64,000 nt of DNA from Microcella alkalica (lineage in GTDB: Bacteria > Actinomycetota > Actinomycetes > Actinomycetales > Microbacteriaceae), in assembly GCF_014595885.1 (NCBI RefSeq), contig NZ_JABUKC010000003.1, forward strand, positions 1 through 64,000, in the 5' to 3' direction. Position 1 is the first letter of the stretch; each line of letters opens with the position of its first letter. The notes beneath the pieces were generated by a model. It saw only the letters and a program-made list of their open reading frames with translations, did not search any database and had not been told where the DNA came from. The position numbers and the translations under genes were made by a program. Positions 34,280 to 42,386 of the stretch are shown here, in pieces.

Positions 34280-35448
34280 CGCGCCCCCTGCGCGGCCCCG
34301 GCCACGGCGTTGGCCGCACGGCCTGCGACGGCGGCGAGCGAGACCTGGTGCCGCCCCCAGTCCGCGAGCTGCGCGCGCTCCTCGGCGGTCGCGGGATGCT
34401 GGAGAGCGTAGGCGATCGCGGCGCCCACGGCGGAGACGTGGAACTCGACAGCACGGGAACCGGCCGCCGTGGCGGGCGGCATGCTCGCGATGAAGTCGGC
34501 GCCCACCCCCTCACCCACGTAGAGGGCCGGCGTGCCGCACGCGAGCGCGGCCAGCAGCTTCGTCGGCAGCGCGTAGTCGTACGACTGACCGGGCCGCAGC
34601 GAGACGACGGCGAGCGTCGCGGCGCGGAGGTGGGCGGCGGCCTCGTGCGGCGGGACGGTGTCGATGAGCTCGACGGAGTCACCCACGCCGAGCTCGTCCG
34701 CGAGACGGCGCAGGGCGGGCCACGAGGCACCGGCGCCGACGAACCGCAGCCGTGCATCCGGGTGCCGCGCGATGACGGCGGGCCACGCCTCGACGAACAC
34801 CTCAGCACCCTGCCACTCGCTCGCCGTGCCCGTGTAGACGACGGTGCGCCCGGCGACGGATGCTCGGTCGCCGGTCGGGGCGAAGATCGACGTGTCGACG
34901 CCGTTGCCCACGACCTCCACGGTCGCCTTCGGCACGAGCTCGCGCAGGCGCGCGGCGATCGCGTCGTTGACGGTGAGCACGACGGCGGCGCGGCGCATCG
35001 CGAAGCGCTCGAGCGCCCGCACCACCGCGACGACGGCGCGCGGGGCGCTCGTCGCGGCAGCGGCGTCCGACCAGCAGTCCGCCGCGTAGTAGGCGAAGGG
35101 CAGCCGGCGCACCCCGCAGGCGAGGGCGACCACCGCGCCGGTCGTCGGCGGCGGCTCGGTCACGACGACGGAGGGTCGAGGGGCCGCGAGCAGGCGCAGG
35201 AGGACGGGAAGGTCGAAGCTCAGGTACGACAGGTATCCCCGTACGCTCCCGTCCGCCGCCCGTTTCACCGGCCACCGAGAGACCCGGTAGGGGGTCTCCT
35301 CGATCGTGAGACCCGCTGGCGGTCTCGTCGTCAGCACGAGCATCCGCCCGCCGGCGCGCGCCCACGTCTCGGCGAGCGCCGCCAACCGGTAGCTCGCCGC
35401 CGAGGGCTCGGGCGCGAACAGCCGCGAGACGAGGATCGCGTCGACCAT
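34276..35448 (-). CDS. Glycosyltransferase family 4 protein
   Basis: A 390-residue GT4 enzyme. N terminus ILVSRLFAPEPSAASYRLA is the acceptor loop; TEPPPTTG near 108; central VVGNGVDTSIF near 199; donor domain with VVYTGTASEWQGAEV near 223, RFVGAGASWPALRR near 251 and PTKLLAALACGTPALYVGEG near 312. It resembles WbuB/WcaL-type amino-sugar transferases. The start ATG at 35448 lies 2 bases after the Gfo/Idh stop, so a longer upstream frame inside that gene is rejected. Within the Wbp-like operon it is a good candidate for transfer of the diacetamido-uronic acid or its neighbour. Confidence 0.85.
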   Translation of the reverse strand: MVDAILVSRLFAPEPSAASYRLAALAETWARAGGRMLVLTTRPPAGLTIEETPYRVSRWPVKRAADGSVRGYLSYLSFDLPVLLRLLAAPRPSVVVTEPPPTTGAVVALACGVRRLPFAYYAADCWSDAAAATSAPRAVVAVVRALERFAMRRAAVVLTVNDAIAARLRELVPKATVEVVGNGVDTSIFAPTGDRASVAGRTVVYTGTASEWQGAEVFVEAWPAVIARHPDARLRFVGAGASWPALRRLADELGVGDSVELIDTVPPHEAAAHLRAATLAVVSLRPGQSYDYALPTKLLAALACGTPALYVGEGVGADFIASMPPATAAGSRAVEFHVSAVGAAIAYALQHPATAEERAQLADWGRHQVSLAAVAGRAANAVAGAAQGAR

Positions 35449-35450
35449 CG

Positions 35451-36437
35451 TCAGAAGGTGACGGCGGTTCCCGTGCGGGCCGAGGCGAGCATCCCCTCGA
35501 CGACCGCGAGGGTCCGCAGGCCCTGCTCCATCGTCACGACGTCGGTCTGCTCGCCCAGCACGGCGTCGCGGAAGTGCTCGTGCTCGACCCGCAGCGGCTC
35601 GCGCTTGGCGAAGGCGTATCGGATCACGTCGCCCTCGCTGACGCCGCGGAAGCTCGACACGCTCTCCCACTCGAGTGGGATGGTGCCGTTCGCATGGAAT
35701 GTGAGATCGCCGGTCGCCGTGTCGGCGACGAAGGCCCCGCGCTCGCCCGTGACGATCGTGACCCGCTCCTTCATGGGGCTCAGCCAGTTGACGAGGTGCG
35801 AGACGACCGTGCCGTTCGTGAGACGCCCGGTGGCCGTCACCATGTCCTCGTACTCGCGCCCGCTCTTGTGCGCCGTCTGCGCGAAGACCGTGCGGTACTC
35901 GCTCTGCGCGACCCAGGCGGTGAGGTCGATGTCGTGGCTCGCGAGGTCCTTGCCCACCCCGACGTCGGCGATGCGCGCCGGGAACGGGCCCTGTCGCCGC
36001 GTGGCGATCTGGTAGACGTCGCCGAGGTCGCCCGCCTCGAGGCGACGACGCAGCTCCTGCAGCGCGGGGTTGAAGCGCTCGATGTGGCCGACCGCGCCGA
36101 CGAGCCCCTTGGCGGCGAACGCGTCGACCATGCGCTGGCCCGCCTCGACCGTGTCGGCGATCGGCTTCTCGACGAGCGTGTGGACCCCTGCCTCCGCGAG
36201 CCGGAGCGCAGCATCCTCATGGAATCTCGTCGGGACGGCGACGATCGCGATGTCGATGCCCTCGGCGATGAGAGCGTCGATGTCGGGGAGGATCGGCAGT
36301 CGCCCGGCGACTCCGTGCGGGTCGCCCCCGGGGTCGGCGATCGCGACGAGCTCGACGCCGGGGAGCTCGCGCAGGACGCGGGCGTGGTGGCGGCCCATCA
36401 TGCCGACGCCGAGGAGACCGGCGCGCAGCTCGGCCAT
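35451..36437 (-). CDS. Gfo/Idh/MocA oxidoreductase, probable UDP-sugar 3-dehydrogenase (WbpB/WlbA-like)
   Basis: A 328-residue NAD(P)-dependent oxidoreductase: Rossmann motif GLLGVGMMGRHHARVL at the N terminus, VAVPTRFH near 66, the family EKP motif (VEKPIAD near 90) and the DxxxHDIDL region near 165 that carries catalytic His/Asp residues. In the Wbp pathway this step oxidises C3 of UDP-N-acetyl-glucosaminuronic acid. It is directly followed by the aminotransferase and acetyltransferase that would use its product (1-base TGATG overlap with the former). Alone the family is too broad to assign a substrate; the gene set makes the assignment. Confidence 0.85.
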   Translation of the reverse strand: MAELRAGLLGVGMMGRHHARVLRELPGVELVAIADPGGDPHGVAGRLPILPDIDALIAEGIDIAIVAVPTRFHEDAALRLAEAGVHTLVEKPIADTVEAGQRMVDAFAAKGLVGAVGHIERFNPALQELRRRLEAGDLGDVYQIATRRQGPFPARIADVGVGKDLASHDIDLTAWVAQSEYRTVFAQTAHKSGREYEDMVTATGRLTNGTVVSHLVNWLSPMKERVTIVTGERGAFVADTATGDLTFHANGTIPLEWESVSSFRGVSEGDVIRYAFAKREPLRVEHEHFRDAVLGEQTDVVTMEQGLRTLAVVEGMLASARTGTAVTF

Positions 36438-37537
36438 CAGGAGCCCGCCTTCGCGACCTTGTTCACGGCCTTGACGATGCGCGCGAGGTCCTTCTTCGTG
36501 AGCGACGGGTGGACGGGCAGCGACACCACCTCGGCGGCGGCGCGCTCGGTCTCGGGAAGATCGAGGCCGGGGGCGAACTTCGCGAGGGAGGAGAGGCGGT
36601 GGTTCGGGATCGGGTAGTAGACGCCCGAGCCGATGCCGTGCTCCTCGCGCAGCGCCTTCGCGAAGCCGTCGCGGTCGTGCGGCACGCGGATCGTGTACTG
36701 GTGGTAGACGTGCACGGCGCCGGGGGCGACCGTCGGGGTGACGACGTTCTTCAGTCGGGCATCCAGGTAGGCGGCGTTCTGCTGGCGCTGCTTCGTCCAG
36801 CGGTCGACCTTCGTCAGCTGCACGCGACCGATCGCGGCGTGGATGTCGGTCATGCGGGCGTTGAAGCCGACGACCTCGTTCTCGTACTGCTTCTCCATGC
36901 CCTGATTGCGCAGCAGCTTGACGCTACGCACGAGCTCGGGGCTGTCGCAGGCGACCATGCCTCCCTCGCCCGAGGTCATGTTCTTCGTCGGGTAGAGGCT
37001 GAACATCGCGAATCGGCCCCAGGTACCGACGGGGCGACCGTCGAGGGAGGCGCCGTGAGCCTGCGCCGCGTCCTCGTAGATGTCGACGCCGTACTTCGTC
37101 GCGATCGCCTCGAGCTCGCGCATGCGGGCCGGATGCCCGTACAGGTGCACGGGCATGATGCCCTTCGTGCGGGGCGTGATCGCCGCCTCGACCGCAGCCG
37201 GGTCGAGGCCGAAGGTGTCGGGCTCGATGTCGACGAACACGGGGGTCGCGCCGGTCAGCGCGACCGAGTTGCCGGTCGCCGCGAAGGTGAAGGAGGGCAC
37301 GATGACCTCGTCACCCGGGCCGACGCCCGCGGCGAGCTGACCGAGATGCTGACCCGCGGTGCCGCTGTTGACGGCGACGCAGGCGCGACCCTGCACGAAG
37401 TGCGCGCCGAACTCCTGCTCGAACGCGGCCACCTCGGGGCCCTGGGCGACCATGCCCGACTTCATGACGCGCATCACGGCGCGGCGCTCGTCGCGGCCGA
37501 TGATCGGCTTGGCGGCGGGGATCAGGGGCTTGCTCAC
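36437..37537 (-). CDS. DegT/DnrJ/EryC1 aminotransferase, probable UDP-3-keto-sugar 3-aminotransferase (WbpE-like)
   Basis: A 366-residue PLP enzyme that would transaminate a keto-sugar nucleotide with glutamate. Start GTG at 37537, overlapping the acetyltransferase stop (GTGA). Features: AVNSGTAGQH near 56 (phosphate cup), VPSFTFAATGN near 80, EDAAQAHGA with Asp156 against the PLP nitrogen, SLYPTKNMTSGEGGM with Schiff-base Lys185, and a C-terminal YPIPNH substrate loop. The SLYPTKNM and GEGGM form is that of the VioA/WbpE subgroup. Upstream extension beyond the GTG is not conserved. Confidence 0.9.
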   Translation of the reverse strand: MSKPLIPAAKPIIGRDERRAVMRVMKSGMVAQGPEVAAFEQEFGAHFVQGRACVAVNSGTAGQHLGQLAAGVGPGDEVIVPSFTFAATGNSVALTGATPVFVDIEPDTFGLDPAAVEAAITPRTKGIMPVHLYGHPARMRELEAIATKYGVDIYEDAAQAHGASLDGRPVGTWGRFAMFSLYPTKNMTSGEGGMVACDSPELVRSVKLLRNQGMEKQYENEVVGFNARMTDIHAAIGRVQLTKVDRWTKQRQQNAAYLDARLKNVVTPTVAPGAVHVYHQYTIRVPHDRDGFAKALREEHGIGSGVYYPIPNHRLSSLAKFAPGLDLPETERAAAEVVSLPVHPSLTKKDLARIVKAVNKVAKAGS

Positions 37538-38142
37538 GCGTTCGCGTCCTCTCTCAATGCTCCGTCGACCTCGCGGTAGACGTCGCCGGTCTGCGGGCAC
37601 ACCCAGGCGCCATCGCGCTCGACGAGCCGCACGCCCGCTCGCCCCACCCAGCCCAGGCGGCGCGCGGGCACGCCGGCCATCAGGGCGAAGTCGGGGACGT
37701 CCTTCGTCACGACGCTGCCCGCGGCGATCGTCGCCCAGCGGCCGATCGTCACCGGGGCGACGCAGACGGCGCGAGCGCCGATCGCAGCCCCCTCGCGGAT
37801 CGTGACGCCGACCGGGGTCCAGTCGTGCGCCGACTTCGGGGTGCCGTCGGGGTTCACCGCGCGGGGGTAGGTGTCGTTCGTCAGCACGACGGCCGGGCCG
37901 ATGAACACGCCGGCCTCGAGCTTCGCGGGCTCGTAGACGAGCGCGTAGTTCTGCACCTTGCAGTTGTCGCCCAGCTCGACGCCGGTGCCGATGTAGGCGC
38001 CCCGGCCCACCACGCAGTTCTCGCCGAGCCGAGCGTGCTCGCGCACCTGCGCCAGATGCCAGATCGAGGAACCGGATCCGATGGTCGCGGAGTCCGCGAC
38101 GTCGGCGGACTCGACGATGCGCGCGTCGGACGATGCAGTCAC
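37534..38142 (-). CDS. Hexapeptide-repeat N-acetyltransferase (WbpD/WlbB-like)
   Basis: A 202-residue left-handed beta-helix acetyltransferase that would acetylate the 3-amino group of the sugar nucleotide with acetyl-CoA. Hexapeptide turns run from SADVADSATIG to IGARAVCVAPVTIGRWATIAAGSVVTKDV; SSIWHLAQVREHARLGENC and the GPAVVLTNDTYPRA loop near 105 (catalytic Asn/Asp region) match WbpD/WlbB proteins. A C-terminal extension VCPQTGDVYREVDG is typical of that subgroup. The start is GTG 38142; a longer frame would run into the divergent gene. First gene of the five-gene operon; TAGCCT at 38202-38207 is its likely -10, giving a leader of about 55 bases. Confidence 0.88.
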   Translation of the reverse strand: MTASSDARIVESADVADSATIGSGSSIWHLAQVREHARLGENCVVGRGAYIGTGVELGDNCKVQNYALVYEPAKLEAGVFIGPAVVLTNDTYPRAVNPDGTPKSAHDWTPVGVTIREGAAIGARAVCVAPVTIGRWATIAAGSVVTKDVPDFALMAGVPARRLGWVGRAGVRLVERDGAWVCPQTGDVYREVDGALREDANA

Positions 38143-38201
38143 GTCAGGAGGCTCCCGGGGAGGTGGGGACGGGGGTTCGGCGCGGCTCGGGCGCGACGTC
38201 C

Positions 38202-38224
38202 AGGCTATCGCCTTCTGCCAGAAT
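38202..38224. promoter_or_regulatory. Divergent promoters of the Wbp-like operon and the GT2/DUF2304 operon
   Basis: Minus strand TAGCCT (38202-38207) for the acetyltransferase operon. Plus strand CAGAAT (38219-38224) lies 7 bases before ATG 38232 and favours that ATG over the in-frame ATG at 38223. Confidence 0.4.
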
Positions 38225-38231
38225 GGCCCGT

Positions 38232-38948
38232 ATGCCCACCGCACCCGAGCCCGGCCCGGCCGGCGCGTCGACCGTCGGCCGCGAGCCGACCGTGTGGGTG
38301 GTCATCCCCCTCTTCAACGAGGCCACCGTCGTGGGCCGCGTCATCGAGGAGCTGCTGACGACCTTCCAGCACGTAGTATGCGTCGACGACGGGTCGACCG
38401 ACGGTTCGGCCGAGGTCGCCGAGGCGGCCGGCGCGAGAGTGATCCGTCACCCGTACAACCTCGGGCAGGGCGCAGCCCTCCAGACCGGCATCTCGTACGC
38501 GCGCGAGCAGCCCGGCGCCGAGTACATCATCACCTTCGACGCCGACGGTCAGCACCGCCTCGTCGACGCGCAGGCGATGGTGGCGCTCGCCCGGGCGGAG
38601 AAGGCCGCGATCGTATTCGGCTCGCGCTTCCTCGACGACCGCACGAAGCCCGGCGCGCTCAAGAGGCTCGTGCTGAAGACCGCCGTGCTCGTCACGAACC
38701 TCACCACCGGGCTGACGCTGACGGATGCCCACAACGGGCTGCGCGTGATCCGCACCGATGCGGCCCGCGCCGTGAACCTCAAGCAGGACCGCATGGCGCA
38801 CGCGACCGAGATCGTGCTGCAGCTCGGCCGCACCCGGCTGCCGTACCGCGAGTTCCCCGTCGAGGTGCTCTACACCGACTACTCGCGCGCCAAGGGCCAG
38901 TCGCTGCTGAACTCGATCAACATCCTCGTCGACCTCGTGATCAACTGA
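38232..38948 (+). CDS. Family 2 glycosyltransferase (polyprenyl-phosphate glycosyltransferase type)
   Basis: A 238-residue GT-A enzyme with the N-terminal strand VWVVIPLFNEATVVGRVI, VDDGSTDGS, YNLGQGAALQTGI and the metal-binding FDADGQH near 99. Short GT2 proteins paired with a DUF2304 membrane partner make polyprenyl-phosphate sugars or act at the membrane face. The order GT2, DUF2304 is a known pairing. First gene of a three-gene operon ending in the nucleotide-sugar dehydrogenase. Confidence 0.87.
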   Translation: MPTAPEPGPAGASTVGREPTVWVVIPLFNEATVVGRVIEELLTTFQHVVCVDDGSTDGSAEVAEAAGARVIRHPYNLGQGAALQTGISYAREQPGAEYIITFDADGQHRLVDAQAMVALARAEKAAIVFGSRFLDDRTKPGALKRLVLKTAVLVTNLTTGLTLTDAHNGLRVIRTDAARAVNLKQDRMAHATEIVLQLGRTRLPYREFPVEVLYTDYSRAKGQSLLNSINILVDLVIN

Positions 38949-38967
38949 CCGGACGGAGGCGATCGAC

Positions 38968-39333
38968 ATGTGGTTCCAGCTCCTCCTCGTGCTCGCGCTC
39001 GTGGCCATCGCGGCGTACCTGCTGCGGTCGACCCCGAACGCCAAGCACCTGGCGATCCGCCGGCTCGTCGTGTTCCTGGGTCTGGCCGCCGGCATCGTCG
39101 TGGTCGTCGCTCCGGGCGTGCTGACGAGCATGGCGCGCGCCGTCGGCATCGGCCGCGGCGCCGACCTGCTCTTCTACACGGCGATCGTCGCGGGCCTCGT
39201 CTACGTCGTCAACGAGTACAAGCGCTCGGTGCAGCTGGCTCGTGCCAACACCCAGCTCGCCCGCGAGCTCGCCCTCACTGAGGCGCGCCTGCAGGATCGC
39301 ATCGCCGAGCTCGAACGAAAGGAACCGTCGTGA
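38968..39333 (+). CDS. DUF2304 membrane protein
   Basis: A 121-residue protein with three hydrophobic segments (about 2-18, 33-50, 65-82), then a charged helix likely to form a coiled coil (about 84-118, rich in Ala/Glu/Arg heptads). DUF2304 proteins accompany small GT2 enzymes and may anchor them; function unproven. GGAGG lies upstream of the ATG. Its end overlaps the dehydrogenase start by 4 bases. Confidence 0.85.
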   Translation: MWFQLLLVLALVAIAAYLLRSTPNAKHLAIRRLVVFLGLAAGIVVVVAPGVLTSMARAVGIGRGADLLFYTAIVAGLVYVVNEYKRSVQLARANTQLARELALTEARLQDRIAELERKEPS

Positions 39334-40625
39334 AGATCGCCGTCATCGCCCTCGGGAAGATCGGGCTACCGCTCGCCGCGCAGTTCGCCTCGAAGGGGCA
39401 CGAGGTCGTCGGAGTCGACGTGAACCCGGCGACCGTCGCAGCGGTGAACGCCGGTCTCGAGCCGTTCCCGGGCGAGGCGCACCTCCAGGAGCTGCTGGAC
39501 GAGCTGGTGCCCGCTGGCCGCCTGCGGGCGACGACCGATTACGCGGATGCTGTTCCCGGTGCCGACGCGGTCGTCCTCGTGGTGCCGCTCTTCGTCGACG
39601 AGAACGCGGTTCCCGACTTCGGCTGGATGGACACCGCCACGCGGAGCCTCGCCGAGCACCTCACGCCGGGCACGCTCGTCGCGTACGAGACGACTCTGCC
39701 CGTCGGCACGACGCGGACACGCTGGAAGCCGATGCTCGAGCAGGGCTCCGGGCTCGTCGAGGGCCGCGACTTCCACCTGGTCTTCTCCCCCGAGCGCGTG
39801 CTCACCGGGCGCGTCTTCGCCGACCTGCGCAAGTACCCCAAGCTCGTCGGCGGCCTCTCGGCCGAGGGCGCCGCGGCTGCCGTCGCGTTCTACGAGGCGG
39901 TGCTCGACTTCGACGAGCGCCCCGACCTCGCGAGGGGCAACGGCGTCTGGGACCTCGGCAGCGCCGAGGCGGCCGAGATGGCGAAGCTCGCCGAGACCAC
40001 CTACCGCGACGTCAACATCGGCCTCGCGAACCAGTTCGCGCAGTACGCGGCGACCGCCGGCATCGACATCTACCAGGTCATCGAGGCGTCGAACTCGCAG
40101 CCGTACAGCCACATCCACCAGCCGGGCATCGCGGTCGGGGGCCACTGCATTCCCGTCTACCCGCGCCTCTACCTCTGGAACGACCCGGCCGCGACCGTCG
40201 TGCGAGCGGCGCGCGAGGCGAACGCCGGGATGCCCGACTACACCGTCGGCCTCCTGGAGGGCGTGCACGGTGACCTCGCCGGGCAGCGCGTCGTCGTGCT
40301 CGGTGCGGCGTACCGCGGCGGCGTCAAGGAGACGGCGTTCTCCGGCGTGTTCCCCGCCGTCGAGGCGCTGCGGGCTCGCGGAGCCGACGTGCTCGTCCAC
40401 GATCCGCTCTATAGCGACGACGAGCTCGCCCGCTTCGGCTGGACGCCGTACCACGTCGGCGAGCCCGTCGATGCGGCGATCGTGCAGGCCGATCACGCCG
40501 GGTACCGCGAGCTGACGCCCGAGGCCCTGCCCGGCATCCGCACGTTCGTCGACGGTCGCCGGGTCTCGAGCGCGGAGCGCTGGCCGGGCGTCACGTACCG
40601 CGTGATCGGCATCCCCGGGATCTGA
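39330..40625 (+). CDS. Nucleotide-sugar 6-dehydrogenase (WbpA/WecC type)
   Basis: A 431-residue NAD-dependent enzyme that oxidises C6 of a UDP-sugar twice to a uronic acid, either UDP-GlcNAc (WbpA) or UDP-ManNAc (WecC). Rossmann motif AVIALGKIGLPLA at the N terminus, YETTLPVGTT near 119, FSPERVLTGR near 152, the AKLAETTYRDVNIGLANQ helix with the structural Lys219, and catalytic Cys273 in GGHCIP. GTG start overlapping the DUF2304 stop (GTGA) with AAAGGAA upstream. In context it starts the uronic acid branch completed by the 35.4-38.1 kb operon and wecB. Confidence 0.92.
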   Translation: MKIAVIALGKIGLPLAAQFASKGHEVVGVDVNPATVAAVNAGLEPFPGEAHLQELLDELVPAGRLRATTDYADAVPGADAVVLVVPLFVDENAVPDFGWMDTATRSLAEHLTPGTLVAYETTLPVGTTRTRWKPMLEQGSGLVEGRDFHLVFSPERVLTGRVFADLRKYPKLVGGLSAEGAAAAVAFYEAVLDFDERPDLARGNGVWDLGSAEAAEMAKLAETTYRDVNIGLANQFAQYAATAGIDIYQVIEASNSQPYSHIHQPGIAVGGHCIPVYPRLYLWNDPAATVVRAAREANAGMPDYTVGLLEGVHGDLAGQRVVVLGAAYRGGVKETAFSGVFPAVEALRARGADVLVHDPLYSDDELARFGWTPYHVGEPVDAAIVQADHAGYRELTPEALPGIRTFVDGRRVSSAERWPGVTYRVIGIPGI

Positions 40626-40633
40626 TCACGGCC

Positions 40634-40714
40634 ATGCGGGTCGCGATCACCACCGGGCACCTGTCGATCCCACCCACGTACGGCGGTTCGGGGTTCGACG
40701 TCAGAGGGCGCTGA
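40634..40714 (+). pseudogene. Possible 5' remnant of a glycosyltransferase gene
   Basis: A 26-codon open frame, ATG at 40634 and TGA at 40712-40714, only 8 bases after the dehydrogenase stop and in the same orientation. It begins MRVAITTGHLSIPPTY, the style of a GT-B glycosyltransferase N terminus, and then ends as it enters the convergent DUF2142 gene. This looks like an operon gene cut off by insertion or inversion of the segment to its right. The similarity is short and could be chance. Confidence 0.35.
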
Positions 40715-42272
40715 GCGGCCTGCCCTCATCGAGTCGCACGACCTCGCCCGCGACGGCGAGCGGACCACCCCGTCGGAGCAGGAGCACGAGGATCGCTCCC
40801 CACGCGATCGACGCCGTCACCCAGAGCAGCATCGGGCCCGGCAGGCCGGCCCACCACCATTCGAGTCGCGAGTCCAGGCTGATCGCACGCACGTCGTTGC
40901 CGGTCACGTAGCGGCGGATGTTCGTGTAGAGCGAGAGCGACTGGGTACCCCACAGCGCGAGGCCCACGACCCAGCGCTGCGCGAGCGACAGCCGCAGCCA
41001 CCGGCCCCCCGCGGAGAGCAGCGCAACGCCGGCCAGCACGATGATGATGGGCAGGATGTAGCGCGGCTGCACCTGGGCGCCGACCTGATCACCCCCGCGC
41101 GTGAGGGTCCAGGTCGGGATGAGCCAGACCGCGGCGGCCCCAGCGGCGAAGACGAGCGCCTTCCGCACGTCGATGTGCGCGAGACCCGTGAACGCGACCG
41201 CGACGTAGACCCCGACGCCCGCGAAGGCCACGACGGCCGGCAGCGGGGTGTCGAACCACCCGAGGCTCCAGAAGCCGAGCGCGCCGGCCCAGAGCGACGG
41301 CACGTCCAGCAGGTTCGACAGGGCGAGGCCGAGGCCGAGGCCGCCGGTCGAGCCCGTGCCCCCGGTGGGGCCGCCCGGCACGGTGGGCCCCGATCCGCCG
41401 CCGCTCGGCGTGTTCACCCCGCCGAAGCCCTGAGCCGCGCTGCCGAGCTGGCCTGCGGCGAGCGCGAGCACGAGCGCGAGCACGGCGAGGGCGACGGGCA
41501 GGATGCTCGCGACCGCGAAGGCCCGCGTGCGTGCTGCCCGCAGGACGAGCACGGCGGCGATGCCGAGCACGGCGTACACGCCCGCATCCGCTCGAGCCCC
41601 CGCAGCCATGATCACGCCCACGGCCGCCAGGCCCCCGAGGAGCCAGCGTCGTCGGCCCTCCGAGTCGACGTACCCGAGCAGGGCGATCCACGATGCGCCC
41701 ACCCCGATGACGGCCCAGGAGCTGGGGTTGACCGAGGGGATCAGGAACATCCCCAGGGGCACCACGCTGACGAGGAACGAGCCGACGGCGGCGACCCGGT
41801 GCTGCCGCGGCAGCAGCACGGCGAGCGCCGTGACGAGGGCGACGAAGATCGTCGCGTTGAGCATCCGCATCATCAGCACCGAGGTGTTGACGTCGTCGGT
41901 CGCGAGCACCGACATGGTGCCGTAGAAGACGGGCGGGTAGGCGCCGACGAAGTTCCCGCGGGTCGACAGCACGAGCTCGGGGTCGGTGAACGCGCCCTCC
42001 TGGCACGTCGCCGCCTCGGTCGAGTCGCGCGAGTAGCAGGGGTCGTTGGTGAAGGCGAGCGGCACGAATCGCGCAGCGGGATCACCCGACTCCTCGCACA
42101 GGCTCGTGCGGTCGCCCGCGGCGCACCAGATGCTCGCCAGGTGATAGTCCTCATCGGGCGACGAGCCGACGGGGGACGAGAACGCCCAGCCGCCCAGCAC
42201 GATGAGCGCGAGGATCGGGAGCACGAGGAGCCGCGCGAGCGCGCGGAGACGGGAGCGGGTCGAGGTCTGCAT
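40701..42272 (-). CDS. DUF2142 family membrane protein
   Basis: A 523-residue polytopic protein with about twelve hydrophobic segments. The N-terminal FSSPVGSSPDEDYHLASIWC (DE...H) signature is that of DUF2142, a GT-C-like family near polysaccharide genes. The large external loop after the first segment carries four cysteines. A Gly/Pro/Thr-rich stretch (about residues 288-315, GGVNTPSGGGSGPTVPGG) interrupts the middle. Likely transfers a sugar from a lipid carrier on the outer face (inference). TACGCT 10 bases before ATG 42272 supports that start. No terminator is evident at its 3' end. Confidence 0.82.
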   Translation of the reverse strand: MQTSTRSRLRALARLLVLPILALIVLGGWAFSSPVGSSPDEDYHLASIWCAAGDRTSLCEESGDPAARFVPLAFTNDPCYSRDSTEAATCQEGAFTDPELVLSTRGNFVGAYPPVFYGTMSVLATDDVNTSVLMMRMLNATIFVALVTALAVLLPRQHRVAAVGSFLVSVVPLGMFLIPSVNPSSWAVIGVGASWIALLGYVDSEGRRRWLLGGLAAVGVIMAAGARADAGVYAVLGIAAVLVLRAARTRAFAVASILPVALAVLALVLALAAGQLGSAAQGFGGVNTPSGGGSGPTVPGGPTGGTGSTGGLGLGLALSNLLDVPSLWAGALGFWSLGWFDTPLPAVVAFAGVGVYVAVAFTGLAHIDVRKALVFAAGAAAVWLIPTWTLTRGGDQVGAQVQPRYILPIIIVLAGVALLSAGGRWLRLSLAQRWVVGLALWGTQSLSLYTNIRRYVTGNDVRAISLDSRLEWWWAGLPGPMLLWVTASIAWGAILVLLLRRGGPLAVAGEVVRLDEGRPLSAL

Positions 42273-42346
42273 GCCGAGGGCCAGCGTACCGGCGCGGTGC
42301 GCACTCCCCGGCATCCGGCGCTACCGGGCTCCGTGCGGCCGTCGCA

Positions 42347-42352
42347 TAGACT
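42347..42352 (+). promoter_or_regulatory. -10 box of the TagGH-like operon
   Basis: TAGACT; start expected near 42359, giving a leader of about 28 bases with GAGAG before the TTG start at 42387. Confidence 0.4.
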
Positions 42353-42386
42353 GACCCGACATCCCTCCCACGACGAGAGCACCCCA

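Noticed and set aside
41175-42386. Upstream extension of the TagG permease opposite DUF2142
   Set aside because: It is an antisense shadow of DUF2142; the permease domain begins just after the TTG with a ribosome-binding site.
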